A DNA stretch of 64,000 nt from Paraoerskovia marina DSM 21750 (GTDB lineage Bacteria; Actinomycetota; Actinomycetes; Actinomycetales; Cellulomonadaceae): contig NZ_JNIY01000009.1 of assembly GCF_000701465.1 (NCBI RefSeq), forward strand, positions 62,001 through 126,000, in the 5' to 3' direction. Numbering within the stretch: position 1 is the stretch's first letter; every line of letters starts with the position of its first letter. A program made the translations under genes and the position numbers. The notes beneath the pieces are model-generated. The model was given only the letters and a program-made list of their open reading frames with translations, was not told the DNA's origin and made no database searches. Of this stretch, positions 27,687-36,213 are shown piece after piece.

Positions 27687-28817
27687 GTGACTCTCGCAGA
27701 CAGATCCCACATGCCCGACGCCGAGCGCGTCGTGATCAAGATCGGCTCGTCGTCGCTCACCGGCCCCGACGGCCGGCTCGACGTCCAGGCGGTGAGAGCT
27801 CTCGTCGACGTCATCGCGGCCCGACACCTTGCAGGTGGTCAGGTCGTGCTCGTCACGTCAGGCTCCGTCGCCGCTGGCATCGACCCGCTCGGCCTTGCAT
27901 CCCGACCACGCGACCTCGCGACCGCCCAGGCGGCCGCCTCCGTGGGGCAGGGAATGCTCATCGCCCGCTACTCCGAGGCGTTCGCGGCCCACGGCCTGCG
28001 TTCGGCGCAGGTGCTTCTCACCGCAGAAGACACGGTGCGCCGTGGCCACTACCGCAACGCCCAACGTTCGCTCGAGCGCCTGCTCGAGCTCGGCGTCGTC
28101 CCGATCGTGAACGAGAACGACGCCGTGGCCACCAACGAGATCCGGTTCGGGGACAACGACCGGCTCGCCGCGCTCGTCTCTCACCTGGTCCGCGCCGACG
28201 CCATGATCCTGCTCACCGACGTCGACGGACTCTACGACGGCCCTCCCGACCGCCCCGGCACGTCGCAGATCAGCGTCGTGAACTCTCCCCAGGAGATCGA
28301 GCACATCGACATCGGGGGCACCGGAAGTGCCGTCGGCACCGGTGGCATGGTGACGAAGATCGCCGCCATGTCGATCGCCACGACCTCGGGAATCCCGACC
28401 ATCCTGACGAAGGCGACGAACGTCGCCGGCGCGCTGGCCGGTGAGCAGGTCGGCACGTGGTTCGCCGTGACCGGCAAGCGCACCACCCGTCGGCGTCTCT
28501 GGCTGGGGCACGCCGCACGCGTGCGCGGTCGCCTCGTCCTCGACGACGGCGCGGTCCAGGCGATCAAGCGCGGGGGAGCGTCGCTCCTTCCCGCCGGGAT
28601 CACCGACGTGAAGGGCGAGTTCGACGCGGGGGACCCGGTCGAGCTCGTGGACCCCGCCGGTGGCGTGGTGGCGCGCGGACTGGTCGCCTTCGACTCGACA
28701 GAGCTGCCCGAGCTGATCGGCCGTTCGACGCACTGGCTGCGTGAGCGCCTCGGTGAGGGGTACGACCGCGAGGTGGTCCACCGAGACGACCTCGTGCTTG
28801 CGCGCGTCCGCCTCTGA
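27687..28817 (+). CDS. proB: glutamate 5-kinase
   Basis: ProB phosphorylates glutamate in the first step of proline synthesis. The product (about 376 residues) has the amino-acid kinase domain with VVIKIGSSSLTGPDG, VTSGSVAAGI and VPIVNENDAVATNEIRFGDN, plus GTGGMVTKIAAM. The C-terminal PUA domain (about residues 280-365) is present. GTG codons at 27672 and 27687 and ATG at 27711 are all possible starts; 27687 is a compromise. proA follows after a small hairpin. Confidence 0.92.
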   Translation: MTLADRSHMPDAERVVIKIGSSSLTGPDGRLDVQAVRALVDVIAARHLAGGQVVLVTSGSVAAGIDPLGLASRPRDLATAQAAASVGQGMLIARYSEAFAAHGLRSAQVLLTAEDTVRRGHYRNAQRSLERLLELGVVPIVNENDAVATNEIRFGDNDRLAALVSHLVRADAMILLTDVDGLYDGPPDRPGTSQISVVNSPQEIEHIDIGGTGSAVGTGGMVTKIAAMSIATTSGIPTILTKATNVAGALAGEQVGTWFAVTGKRTTRRRLWLGHAARVRGRLVLDDGAVQAIKRGGASLLPAGITDVKGEFDAGDPVELVDPAGGVVARGLVAFDSTELPELIGRSTHWLRERLGEGYDREVVHRDDLVLARVRL

Positions 28818-28843
28818 CGGCGTTCCGACCGACGGAACGCCGT
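28817..28843 (+). terminator. hairpin between proB and proA
   Basis: ACGGCGTTCCG and CGGAACGCCGT form a perfect 11-bp stem starting at the last base of the proB stop codon. It could be a terminator or an attenuating processing hairpin between proB and proA. Confidence 0.5.
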
Positions 28844-28877
28844 GACGTCGGCGGGGTGGGGCACGTACCCTCGAAGC

Positions 28878-30218
28878 ATGACTTCGTTGGACACGACCGC
28901 CCGCCCCGCCGACAGCACCACCGCCCAGGCCCCCGGCCAGGGTGCTGTGCCACAGGATGTCCGCGCCGGCGTCGAGGCCATCGCCCGACGCGCGCAGGTC
29001 GCCTCTCGCTCGCTCGCGACCGCGACCCGAGCCACGAAGGACTCCGCACTCCTCGCCCTCGCGGATGCGCTCGACGCGTCCGCCGAGCGGATCGTCGAGG
29101 CGAACGCCGAGGACCTGGAGCGTGGCCGCTCCAACAACATGAGCGAAGGTCTGCTGGACCGGCTCGCCCTGACGACCGAGCGTGTCGGCGCCATTGCCTC
29201 CGCCCTGCGCGACCTCGCCGCGCTGCCCGACCCCGTGGGCGAGATCGTCCGCGGCTCCACCCTCCCGAACGGCCTGCGCCTTCGCCAGGTCCGCGTCCCG
29301 ATGGGCGTCGTCGGCATGATCTACGAGGCACGGCCGAACGTGACCGTGGACGCCGCCGGCCTCGCGCTGAAGTCGGGCAACGCCGTCATCCTGCGCGGAG
29401 GCTCGGCCGCCGCCAGCTCGAACGCCGTGATCGTCGAGGTCCTCGGCGAGGCGCTGGAGGCGCAGGGCCTGCCCGCCGACCTCGTCCAGTCGATCGACGC
29501 GTACGGCCGTCCCGGGGGCGTCGCGTTGATGCACGCGCGCGGTCTCGTGGACGTCCTCGTGCCCCGCGGCGGCGCGAGCCTGATCCAGACCGTTGTGACC
29601 GAGTCGACCGTGCCCGTCATCGAGACCGGCGTGGGCAACTGCCACGTCTTCGTCGACGAGTCGGCCGACGTCGCGACGGCCCTGCCGATCGTCCTCAACT
29701 CCAAGACGCACCGCGTCGGTGTCTGCAACGCCGCGGAGACGCTCCTCGTCCACGCGGGTGCCGCGGAGGACTTCCTGCCCGCCGCTCTCGACGCCCTCGA
29801 CGCGTCCGGCGTGGTGATCCACGGCGACGCACGCGTGCAGGAGCTGGCGCCTGACGAGGTCACCGTCATCCCGGCGACCGACGAGGACTGGGGCAAGGAG
29901 TACCTCGCCCTCGAGATGGCGGTGCGGGTCGTCGACGACATCGACGCCGCGATCGAGCACGTCCGCACCTGGACGTCCGGACACACCGAGGCGATCGTCA
30001 CGCGCGACGTGACGTCGTCGGAGCGTTTCATCGCCGACGTCGACGCCGCCGCCGTGATCGTCAACGCGAGCACGCGGTTCACCGACGGTGCCGAGTTCGG
30101 ACTCGGTGCCGAGATCGGCATCTCGACGCAGAAGCTCCACGCGCGAGGACCCATGGGGCTCGCGGAGCTCACGACCACCAAGTGGATCGTGACGGGGGAC
30201 GGCCACGTCCGTCCGTAG
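28878..30218 (+). CDS. proA: gamma-glutamyl phosphate reductase
   Basis: ProA reduces glutamyl phosphate to glutamate semialdehyde with NADPH, second step of proline synthesis. The 446-residue protein has [27 protein letters not shown], and the catalytic cysteine in [35 protein letters not shown] near the C-terminus is the family signature. ATG at 28878 ([10 protein letters not shown]) follows a short non-conserved in-frame extension. A 20-residue Ala/Thr/Pro-rich N-terminus precedes the conserved part. Confidence 0.95.
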   Translation: MTSLDTTARPADSTTAQAPGQGAVPQDVRAGVEAIARRAQVASRSLATATRATKDSALLALADALDASAERIVEANAEDLERGRSNNMSEGLLDRLALTTERVGAIASALRDLAALPDPVGEIVRGSTLPNGLRLRQVRVPMGVVGMIYEARPNVTVDAAGLALKSGNAVILRGGSAAASSNAVIVEVLGEALEAQGLPADLVQSIDAYGRPGGVALMHARGLVDVLVPRGGASLIQTVVTESTVPVIETGVGNCHVFVDESADVATALPIVLNSKTHRVGVCNAAETLLVHAGAAEDFLPAALDALDASGVVIHGDARVQELAPDEVTVIPATDEDWGKEYLALEMAVRVVDDIDAAIEHVRTWTSGHTEAIVTRDVTSSERFIADVDAAAVIVNASTRFTDGAEFGLGAEIGISTQKLHARGPMGLAELTTTKWIVTGDGHVRP

Positions 30219-30311
30219 GCCGGGGTCTCTCACGACGACCGTCGTGAGAGACTAAAGTCCCTCCGGGCCCGATCGGGTCCGGTACAGATCGAACACTCCA
30301 TGGAGGACACC

Positions 30312-30467
30312 GTGGTTGCTGCCGCTCTCGTCATTGCCCAGGAAGGCGCAGAGGCCGTCAACGAGCTCCCGATCTCGCCGATCATGTTCGGTGTGCTCGG
30401 GTTCACCGCGCTCGTCTCGCTGCTGCTGGTGACGTACGCGTTCCGCAGCGTCGGCACACGCCACTGA
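30312..30467 (+). CDS. small membrane protein upstream of nadD
   Basis: A 51-residue protein starting at GTG 30312, five bases after GGAGG; a start at ATG 30300 would add four residues but has no comparable ribosome site. The N-terminal part has [15 protein letters not shown]. One hydrophobic span ([19 protein letters not shown]) then ends in a basic tail FRSVGTRH, so it is a single-pass membrane protein. Similar short proteins sit between proA and nadD in other actinobacteria. No function is known. It is 14 bp from nadD and probably co-transcribed. Confidence 0.7.
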   Translation: MVAAALVIAQEGAEAVNELPISPIMFGVLGFTALVSLLLVTYAFRSVGTRH

Positions 30468-30481
30468 CCTTCCCGGCCCCC

Positions 30482-31084
30482 ATGGAGCGCAGGCCACGCA
30501 TCGGTGTCATGGGTGGGACGTTCGACCCGATCCACCACGGTCACCTGGTCGCGGCGAGCGAGGCCGCTGCGCACTTCGACCTCGACGAGGTCGTGTTCGT
30601 GCCGACCGGCAGTCCGACGTTCAAGCAGGACCGTGACGTCACGGACGCCGAGCACCGGTATCTGATGACGGTGATCGCGACGGCGTCGAACCCCCGGTTC
30701 ACGGTCAGTCGGGTCGACGTCGATCGGCAGGGCTTGACGTACACCGTGGACACGCTGCGTGATCTGCGTGCGCTGCGTCCCGATGCGGAGTTCTTCTTCA
30801 TCACGGGCGCGGACGCCGTCGCACAGATCCTGGCCTGGAAGGATGCGTCCGAGCTCTGGGGGATGGCACACTTCGTGGCTGTGACCCGTCCGGGGCATCC
30901 TCTCGACCTCGAGGGGATCCCCGCGGACGTCGTCACGAGCGTCGAGGTTCCGGCACTGTCCATCTCGTCGACGGACTGCCGCGAGCGTGTCGCTGCGGGT
31001 CACCCCGTGTGGTATCTCGTCCCCGACGGGGTCGTCCAGTACATCGCGAAATATGGCTTGTATCGAGGTTTGAACGATGAATGA
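30482..31084 (+). CDS. nadD: nicotinate-nucleotide adenylyltransferase
   Basis: NadD adenylates nicotinate mononucleotide in NAD synthesis. The 200-residue product begins with [15 protein letters not shown], holding the GxFDPxHxGH nucleotidyltransferase motif. It also has [22 protein letters not shown] and the C-terminal [12 protein letters not shown] (ISSTxIR-like). ATG at 30482. The stop region overlaps the next gene by 8 bp, and rsfS follows after that gene, the common nadD-x-rsfS arrangement. Confidence 0.95.
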   Translation: MERRPRIGVMGGTFDPIHHGHLVAASEAAAHFDLDEVVFVPTGSPTFKQDRDVTDAEHRYLMTVIATASNPRFTVSRVDVDRQGLTYTVDTLRDLRALRPDAEFFFITGADAVAQILAWKDASELWGMAHFVAVTRPGHPLDLEGIPADVVTSVEVPALSISSTDCRERVAAGHPVWYLVPDGVVQYIAKYGLYRGLNDE

Positions 31085-32210
31085 TCGGCCCGGAGAGCCG
31101 GTGCGTCCGCTGACGCGCCGCGAGATCCGCGAACGGGAGCGCGCTGCTGCGGCTGCCGCAGAGGGTGCTGCGCCCGCCCCGAGCTCGACGCCGTCGCGCG
31201 GGCCGACCCCCGTCGGCCCGCAGCCCGTGGCCCCGCGTGAGTCCCGGGCGACCCCGCCCGCAGCGTCGAGCACCTACTCGGCACCGTCCCGGCGCTCGTT
31301 GCGCGAGCCGGAGTCCGCGGCGACGCCCGCTCCGTCGCGCGGGGTTCGCCCCCCGGCCTCGACGGCCGGCACACGTCGCCTCGACGAGAGGGGGCACCTG
31401 ACGCCCGTGCAGGCGACCGGTGAGCAGGTTGTCCGTCCGCAGCCGACCGGCGCGACCCGTGCGCCCGCGTCATGGGACTCCACACCGGCCCCACGACCGT
31501 CGTCCTCGACGCGACCGGCCTGGCAGTCCGTCCCGACCCCGCCGCCCTCCGCGCAGTCGGCGCCGGCCGCGCCGCCGAGCGCCCCGTCGGCACCGGCACC
31601 CACGCCCTCACCGGCACCGCAGTCCGTGCCCCAGTCCGCGCCCGGGAGGCGTGCCTCGACGGGCGTCCGGCCCGGCGCTGCCGTGCAGAGCGACGCGACG
31701 GCCTATCAGCAGCCCGTGGGGTCGACGCAGGTCTTCGGGGCAACGCCGCCGGCACCGGCATCGACCCCCGCGGAGCCTTCCGCCGGGCAGGCACCCGCGG
31801 CCCCCGCGCCCTCCCTGCCCTGGGGTTCCGGCGCTCCGGCGAGCTCGCCGACGCAGGGTGCTGCGGCCCCCTCGCTGCCGACTGCTCCGCCGTCCGTCGC
31901 CCCGCCCGCCGACGACTCCGACCTGCCGTGGGCGACGACCTCGACGGAGGCGAGCGCTCCGGCCTCGATCCCCGCGTCCCACCGCCCCGCCCCGGCACGC
32001 GACCTCGACGACGAGGACGACTGGGACGAGGACGAGCCCCAGTACTCGTACACGTGGCTTCACTACCTCATCCTCGTCGCCGTCGCCTTCGTGCTCGGGC
32101 TCCTCATCTGGGAGCTGGTGCTTCGTCCCGACGAGCCCGCGGCGGCCCTGAACGCCGGAGATCTCCTCCGGACCCTGGCGACCGGCGCCGTCGGCCCGCC
32201 ATCCGCCTGA
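31077..32210 (+). CDS. Pro/Ala-rich single-pass membrane protein
   Basis: A 377-residue protein that is mostly low-complexity Pro, Ala, Ser and Arg (residues 20-300). An acidic [14 protein letters not shown] patch precedes one hydrophobic helix ([20 protein letters not shown], about residues 325-345). No catalytic domain is visible. The charge pattern suggests a long cytoplasmic disordered tail tethered to the membrane. Many Micrococcales have a comparable protein between nadD and rsfS, possibly a LytR-adjacent or divisome-linked factor, but its function is unknown. It overlaps nadD by 8 bp and precedes rsfS by 16 bp. Confidence 0.7.
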   Translation: MNDRPGEPVRPLTRREIRERERAAAAAAEGAAPAPSSTPSRGPTPVGPQPVAPRESRATPPAASSTYSAPSRRSLREPESAATPAPSRGVRPPASTAGTRRLDERGHLTPVQATGEQVVRPQPTGATRAPASWDSTPAPRPSSSTRPAWQSVPTPPPSAQSAPAAPPSAPSAPAPTPSPAPQSVPQSAPGRRASTGVRPGAAVQSDATAYQQPVGSTQVFGATPPAPASTPAEPSAGQAPAAPAPSLPWGSGAPASSPTQGAAAPSLPTAPPSVAPPADDSDLPWATTSTEASAPASIPASHRPAPARDLDDEDDWDEDEPQYSYTWLHYLILVAVAFVLGLLIWELVLRPDEPAAALNAGDLLRTLATGAVGPPSA

Positions 32211-32226
32211 CTGAGAGGAAGCCGCC

Positions 32227-32661
32227 GTGACTGCAACCGATCGCGCTGTCGAGCTCGCCATCATCGCCGCACGTGCGGCGTCCGACCGCAAGGCCGCCGA
32301 GATCATCGCCCTGGACGTGAGCGACCAGCTCGTCCTGACCGACGTGTTCCTGATCGCCTCGGGATCGAGCGAGCGACAGGTCTCCGGCATCGTCGACGCC
32401 GTCGAGGAGGCCCTCTTCGCCGTCGGCGCCAAGCCGATCCGCCGCGAGGGCAAGAGTGCGGCACGGTGGGTGCTCATCGACTTCGGCGACATCGTCGTCC
32501 ACGTCCAGCACGCTGAGGACCGCGTCTACTACGCGCTCGAGAAGCTCTGGAAGGACTGCCCGGCGATCGAGCTGCCCGAGGACGCTCGTGGCGGGGACGG
32601 CGTCGTGCCTGACGACGACGAGGACGAGGACGCCTGGTTCACCGGAGCAGCGTCCGAATGA
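32227..32661 (+). CDS. rsfS: ribosome silencing factor RsfS
   Basis: RsfS binds L14 and blocks subunit joining when nutrients are short. The 144-residue protein has the Iojap domain with ALDVSDQLVLTDVFLIASG and the diagnostic SAARWVLIDFGDIVVHV followed by YYALEKLW. An acidic tail (DDDEDEDAW) ends it. GTG start at 32227. It overlaps the phosphatase gene by ATGA. Confidence 0.94.
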   Translation: MTATDRAVELAIIAARAASDRKAAEIIALDVSDQLVLTDVFLIASGSSERQVSGIVDAVEEALFAVGAKPIRREGKSAARWVLIDFGDIVVHVQHAEDRVYYALEKLWKDCPAIELPEDARGGDGVVPDDDEDEDAWFTGAASE

Positions 32662-33344
32662 CCGCGGGCACGATCGTCCTGCTCCGCCACGGACGCACCG
32701 CCTACAACGCCGCGATGCGTCTGCAAGGGCAGGTCGACATCGAGCTCGACGAGGTGGGTCGGTGGCAGGCGGAGCAGGGCGCGCGTGCGCTCTCGTCCGC
32801 GCACCGCGCGACCACCGTCGTCGCGTCCGACCTCTCCCGGGCGGCAGCGACGGCGCAGGCATACGCCGCGCAGCTCGGGGTGGAGCTCGTTCTCGATCCC
32901 CGGGTCCGCGAGCGGAGCTTCGGCGACTGGGAAGGGCTGACCGGCCCTGAGATCCGCGAAGTATGGCCCGAGGAGTACGCCGCGTGGCGTCGCGGCGACG
33001 ACCCGCTGAGCGTGGGCGCCGAGGCGAAGGTCGACGTGGCCGCACGTTTCCGCGAGGCCGTCCTCGAGCACGCCGACGCCTTGGACGAGGGCGACACGCT
33101 CGCCGTCGTCTCGCACGGTGCTGCGATCACGCTCGGCATCACGGCACTCCTGGGACTCGACGCCGGGCACTGGCGCGGTGTCGCGGGCCTTCACAACGTG
33201 CACTGGTCGCACCTGCACCGCTCCGGGCCGGGCGTGACGCCGGACTGGCGCCTCGTGGCCCACAACGTCGGCGCCGGCTACCCGCTCGACGAGTGGAACG
33301 CGGGGCCGGACTGGAATTTGGAGCCTGGGCAAGAACCTGCGTAG
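32658..33344 (+). CDS. histidine phosphatase family protein
   Basis: A 228-residue phosphoglycerate-mutase-like phosphatase. The catalytic LLRHGRT (phosphohistidine) is at residues 8-14, with SDLSRAAATAQ, RSFGDWEGL and the second catalytic histidine in VVSHGAAITLGI. Substrate is unknown; the position after rsfS is common for a putative phosphoglycerate mutase gene. It starts inside the rsfS stop (ATGA). Confidence 0.88.
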   Translation: MTAGTIVLLRHGRTAYNAAMRLQGQVDIELDEVGRWQAEQGARALSSAHRATTVVASDLSRAAATAQAYAAQLGVELVLDPRVRERSFGDWEGLTGPEIREVWPEEYAAWRRGDDPLSVGAEAKVDVAARFREAVLEHADALDEGDTLAVVSHGAAITLGITALLGLDAGHWRGVAGLHNVHWSHLHRSGPGVTPDWRLVAHNVGAGYPLDEWNAGPDWNLEPGQEPA

Positions 33345-33411
33345 ACTAGCGGTGCTCGGGACGAGGGATTCTTCGAAACCTGAGTGCCAATCATCTGGTT
33401 TCCAGGTGTTC

Positions 33412-33484
33412 GGGGCTGTGGCGCAGCTGGTAGCGCACCTGCATGGCATGCAGGGGGTCAGGGGTTCGAGTCCCCTCAGCTCCA
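33412..33484 (+). tRNA. tRNA-Ala(GGC)
   Basis: The sequence folds as a complete cloverleaf. The acceptor stem GGGGCTG pairs with CAGCTCC, the D-loop holds GCTGGTAGCGC, and the anticodon stem CCTGC/GCAGG flanks loop ATGGCAT with anticodon GGC at 33445-33447. The T-loop is GGTTCGAGTCC. The discriminator is A at 33484; CCA is not encoded. Confidence 0.95.
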
Positions 33485-33489
33485 CCGAA

Positions 33490-33530
33490 GACAAAGACGC
33501 GGGACCTCGCCGAGGTCCCGCGTCTTTGTC
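33490..33530 (+). terminator. tRNA-Ala terminator
   Basis: A perfect 19-bp stem (GACAAAGACGCGGGACCTC and its complement) with a GCC loop starts six bases after the tRNA and ends in CTTTGTC. It is the strongest hairpin in this part of the window. Confidence 0.85.
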
Positions 33531-33613
33531 GTCTGCTCGCGTCTGCGATTGCCGGATCTCAACGTCGAGGCAGGATGAACCCGAGGGGAGGGGCCCGACG
33601 TCGGGCTCGAGGG

Positions 33614-34231
33614 ATGACAGAGACGGTGGACTTCAAGAAGGGCGACGATCTACGGGCGCCCCGCGGCGACTTCCGTCTGCTCGACGTGCCACCGACGCGA
33701 TACCTGATGATCGACGGGGACGGTGACCCGAACACGTCGAGCCGGTACGCGGACGCTCTCGCCACGCTCTACCCGGTCGGCTACGCCCTCAAGTTCGCGA
33801 GCAAGGACGAGCTGGGACGGAACTACGTCGTGCCACCCCTGGAGGGGCTCTGGTGGGCGGACGACATGACGACGTTCACGACGGCGCGGGACAAGTCTCG
33901 ATGGCGGTGGACGATGATGCTCCTCGTTCCTCGGTGGGTCCCCGACGGGATGATCACGAATGTCGTACAGCGGGTGCGCGATCGCAAGGCGCCCCCGCGG
34001 ATCGACGAGCTCCGCTGGGACACGCTCGCCGAGGGCAGGGTCGTCCAGACGCTCCACGTCGGTCCGTTCGACGACGAAGGCCCCGTGCTGGCGCGGATGC
34101 ACGACGAGTTCATGCCCGGGCACGGCCTGCGGCCCCGGGGACGGCACCACGAGATCTACCTCGGGGACCCGCGTCGGGTGGCTCCGGAACGGATGCGCAC
34201 GGTTCTGCGGCAACCTGTCGAGCCGGTCTGA
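33614..34231 (+). CDS. GyrI-like domain protein
   Basis: A 205-residue protein of the GyrI-like small-molecule-binding type. It starts MTETVDFKKGDDLRAP and has PTRYLMIDGDGDPNTS, YPVGYALKFASK, PLEGLWWADD, TLHVGPFDDEGPVL and HHEIYLGDPRRV, the normal order for the stand-alone GyrI-like family. A role in binding or degrading small toxic molecules is inferred from the fold. Upstream ATG codons in frame exist, but similarity begins here. The last codons and stop lie in the first copy of the adjacent repeat. Confidence 0.8.
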   Translation: MTETVDFKKGDDLRAPRGDFRLLDVPPTRYLMIDGDGDPNTSSRYADALATLYPVGYALKFASKDELGRNYVVPPLEGLWWADDMTTFTTARDKSRWRWTMMLLVPRWVPDGMITNVVQRVRDRKAPPRIDELRWDTLAEGRVVQTLHVGPFDDEGPVLARMHDEFMPGHGLRPRGRHHEIYLGDPRRVAPERMRTVLRQPVEPV

Positions 34232-34440
34232 CGCCGGTTTCGACAAGCTCAACCGGCGTTGGTCGGACTCAACTGGCGTTGGTCGAGCCTGTCGAGACCC
34301 GGTTTCGACAAGCTCAACCGGCGTGGGTCGGGCCTGTCGAGACCCGGTTTCGACAAGCTCAACCGGCGTGGGTCGGGCCTGTCGAGACCCGGTTTCGACA
34401 AGCTCAACCGGCGTGGGACGGGCTCAACCGGCGTGAGTCG
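34210..34440. repeat. 45-bp tandem palindromic repeats
   Basis: The motif GGTTTCGACAAGCTCAACCG occurs at 34236, 34301, 34346 and 34391; the last three are spaced exactly 45 bp apart. Each unit also contains CCTGTCGAGACC, which is nearly the reverse complement of GGTTTCGACAAG, so every unit folds as a hairpin. This is a REP-like intergenic repeat between the GyrI-like and YdeI-like genes. It begins inside the 3' end of the first gene and ends about 38 bp before the second. Confidence 0.85.
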
Positions 34441-34477
34441 GGCTCCGTCGGCGCGGGGCTGCGGCTACCGTGCCCCT

Positions 34478-35062
34478 ATGGTGACGACGGATGTGCCCGA
34501 GCTGCTCGTGGACGATGTGGCGGCATGGCGAGGATGGCTCGACGTGAACGAAGACTCGCACGACGGTGTCTGGCTCGTCCTGGCGAAGAAGGGCACGGTC
34601 GACCCCACGCGCCTGACCTACGCCGAGGCGCTCGACGAGGCACTGTGCAGCGGGTGGATCGACGGGCAGAAGCGGAGCCGGGACGCGGCGACGTTCCTTC
34701 AGCGGTTCACCCCGCGACGTCGGGCGAGCATGTGGTCGGCGCGCAACGTCGAGCACGTCGCGCGGCTCGTCTCCGAGGGGCGGATGCGCGCCCGGGGGAC
34801 CGGCGAGGTGGACCGGGCGCGTGCGGACGGCCGGTGGGATCGTGCCTACCCGGGTTCGGCGACGATCGAGGTGCCCGCCGATCTCGCGGCGGCACTGAAG
34901 GACTCGCCCGGTGCGGCAGCTGCGTTCGGGCGGCTCAATCGGCAGGAGCGCTACAGCGTGCTGCACCCCGTGGTGTCGGCGTCGACGGACGACCTGCGCG
35001 CGGCGAGGATCCGTGTGCAGGTGGCGCGACTGGCAGAGCGGGCGCAGCAGCCGGACGCGTGA
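34478..35062 (+). CDS. YdeI/OmpD-associated family protein
   Basis: A 194-residue YdeI-family protein. It has the characteristic LLVDDVAAWRGWLDVN, GVWLVLAKKG, LTYAEALDEALCSGWIDGQK and RFTPRRRASMWSARN blocks. Biochemical function is not established; relatives are linked to peptide or stress resistance. ATG at 34478 gives the family N-terminus. The longer open frame extends back through the 45-bp repeats (a multiple of three) and is not real coding sequence. Confidence 0.85.
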   Translation: MVTTDVPELLVDDVAAWRGWLDVNEDSHDGVWLVLAKKGTVDPTRLTYAEALDEALCSGWIDGQKRSRDAATFLQRFTPRRRASMWSARNVEHVARLVSEGRMRARGTGEVDRARADGRWDRAYPGSATIEVPADLAAALKDSPGAAAAFGRLNRQERYSVLHPVVSASTDDLRAARIRVQVARLAERAQQPDA

Positions 35063-35110
35063 CATGTCTCACGTGTGCGTTCCGAGGTGGATTTGTGAGT
35101 GAGGCGTGCC

Positions 35111-35127
35111 TTACCTTGGCAAGGTAA
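35111..35127. promoter_or_regulatory. iron-box-like palindrome before the siderophore operon
   Basis: TTACCTTG-G-CAAGGTAA is a perfect 17-bp palindrome 58 bp before the binding-protein gene. It is flanked by TGAGGCGTGCC and ACCTCACCT, giving a run of AGGT/ACCT half-sites. IdeR/DtxR sites are built of such half-sites, so iron-dependent repression is likely; the exact regulator is inferred. Confidence 0.6.
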
Positions 35128-35184
35128 ACCTCACCTGAGGGGGCGTGCACCTGCTGCGCGCCGTCCGTCACCCGGAAGGACCCC

Positions 35185-36213
35185 ATGTCCCGCATCTCCC
35201 GGCTCGCCGCCGTCCCGGTCGCCGCTCTTCTCTCCCTGGGCCTCGCCTCGTGCGCCTCCGACGAGCCCGCGGGCGAGACCGAGGCCGCCTCGAACACGTG
35301 GGAGCCGGTGACGGTCGAGCACGCCTTCGGGACGACGACGATCGAGACCGAACCCGAGCGCGTCGCCACCGTGGCCTGGGCCAACCACGAGGTGCCGCTC
35401 GCCCTCGGTGTCGTGCCGGTCGGCATGGCGGCCTCGACGTTCGGTGACGACGACGCGAACGGGGTGCACCCGTGGGCCGAGGAGGCGCTCGCCGACCTCG
35501 ACGCCGAGACGCCGGTGCTCTTCGACGAGACGGACGGCATCGACTTCGAGGCCGTCGCCGACAGCCAGCCCGACGTGATCCTGGCCGCGTACTCGGGGCT
35601 GACGCAGGAGGACTACGACACGCTCTCCGAGATCGCGCCGGTCGTCGCCTACCCCGAGGCCCCCTGGTCGACGCCCTGGCGGGAGATGATCGAGGTCAAC
35701 GCCGCCGGCCTCGGCATGGCGGAGGAGGGCGACGAGCTTGTCGCGGACCTCGAGCAGCAGATCGCCGACGTCGTCGCCGAGTACCCGCAGATCGAGGGTG
35801 CGACAGGGATGTTCCTCACCCATGTCGACCCGAGCGACCTGAGCCAGGTCAGCTTCTACTCCGCGAACGACACGCGCGTCCAGTTCTTCGAGGATCTCGG
35901 CATGGAGATCCCGGCGAGCATCGAGGAGGCCTCGGCCGACACCGACTCCTACTCGGTCACCATCAGCGCCGAGCAGGCCGACATGTTCGACGACGTCGAC
36001 GTGATCGTCACCTACGGCGGCGAGGAGCTGCGGGACGCGCTCGAGTCCGACCCGCTCCTGTCCCAGATCCCCGCCGTCGAGAACGGCGCGATCGTGGACC
36101 TGCCCGGCGACCAGCCGCTCGGCACCGCCGCGAACCCGACGCCCCTGGCGATCTCCTGGGTGCTCGACGACTACGCCGGGCTGATCGCGGACGCCGTCGA
36201 CAAGGGCGAGTGA
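35185..36213 (+). CDS. iron-siderophore ABC transporter substrate-binding lipoprotein
   Basis: A 342-residue lipoprotein: signal peptide with lipobox LASC (residues 20-23), then a FecB/FhuD-type periplasmic-binding domain. FGTTTIETEPERVATVAW, VPVGMAAS and QPDVILAAYSGLTQEDYD are typical. It captures ferric siderophores outside the cell for the two permeases and ATPase encoded next. The ATG at 35185 follows GAAGGA. The stop overlaps the permease GTG (GTGA), the first of three such overlaps in this operon. Confidence 0.9.
   Translation: MSRISRLAAVPVAALLSLGLASCASDEPAGETEAASNTWEPVTVEHAFGTTTIETEPERVATVAWANHEVPLALGVVPVGMAASTFGDDDANGVHPWAEEALADLDAETPVLFDETDGIDFEAVADSQPDVILAAYSGLTQEDYDTLSEIAPVVAYPEAPWSTPWREMIEVNAAGLGMAEEGDELVADLEQQIADVVAEYPQIEGATGMFLTHVDPSDLSQVSFYSANDTRVQFFEDLGMEIPASIEEASADTDSYSVTISAEQADMFDDVDVIVTYGGEELRDALESDPLLSQIPAVENGAIVDLPGDQPLGTAANPTPLAISWVLDDYAGLIADAVDKGE

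Noticed and set aside
33412-33484. tRNA-Ala as the attachment site of the accessory region
   Set aside because: No second copy of the tRNA 3' end was found near the island edges, whereas the lpdA 3' end is clearly duplicated at both.
34287-34420. CRISPR array
   Set aside because: The units are directly adjacent with no unique spacers of constant length, each unit is itself palindromic, and no cas genes are nearby.
34259-34477. Repeat-protein N-terminus on the YdeI-like gene
   Set aside because: The 15-residue repeats come from translating 45-bp palindromic DNA repeats; the conserved protein begins at 34478.
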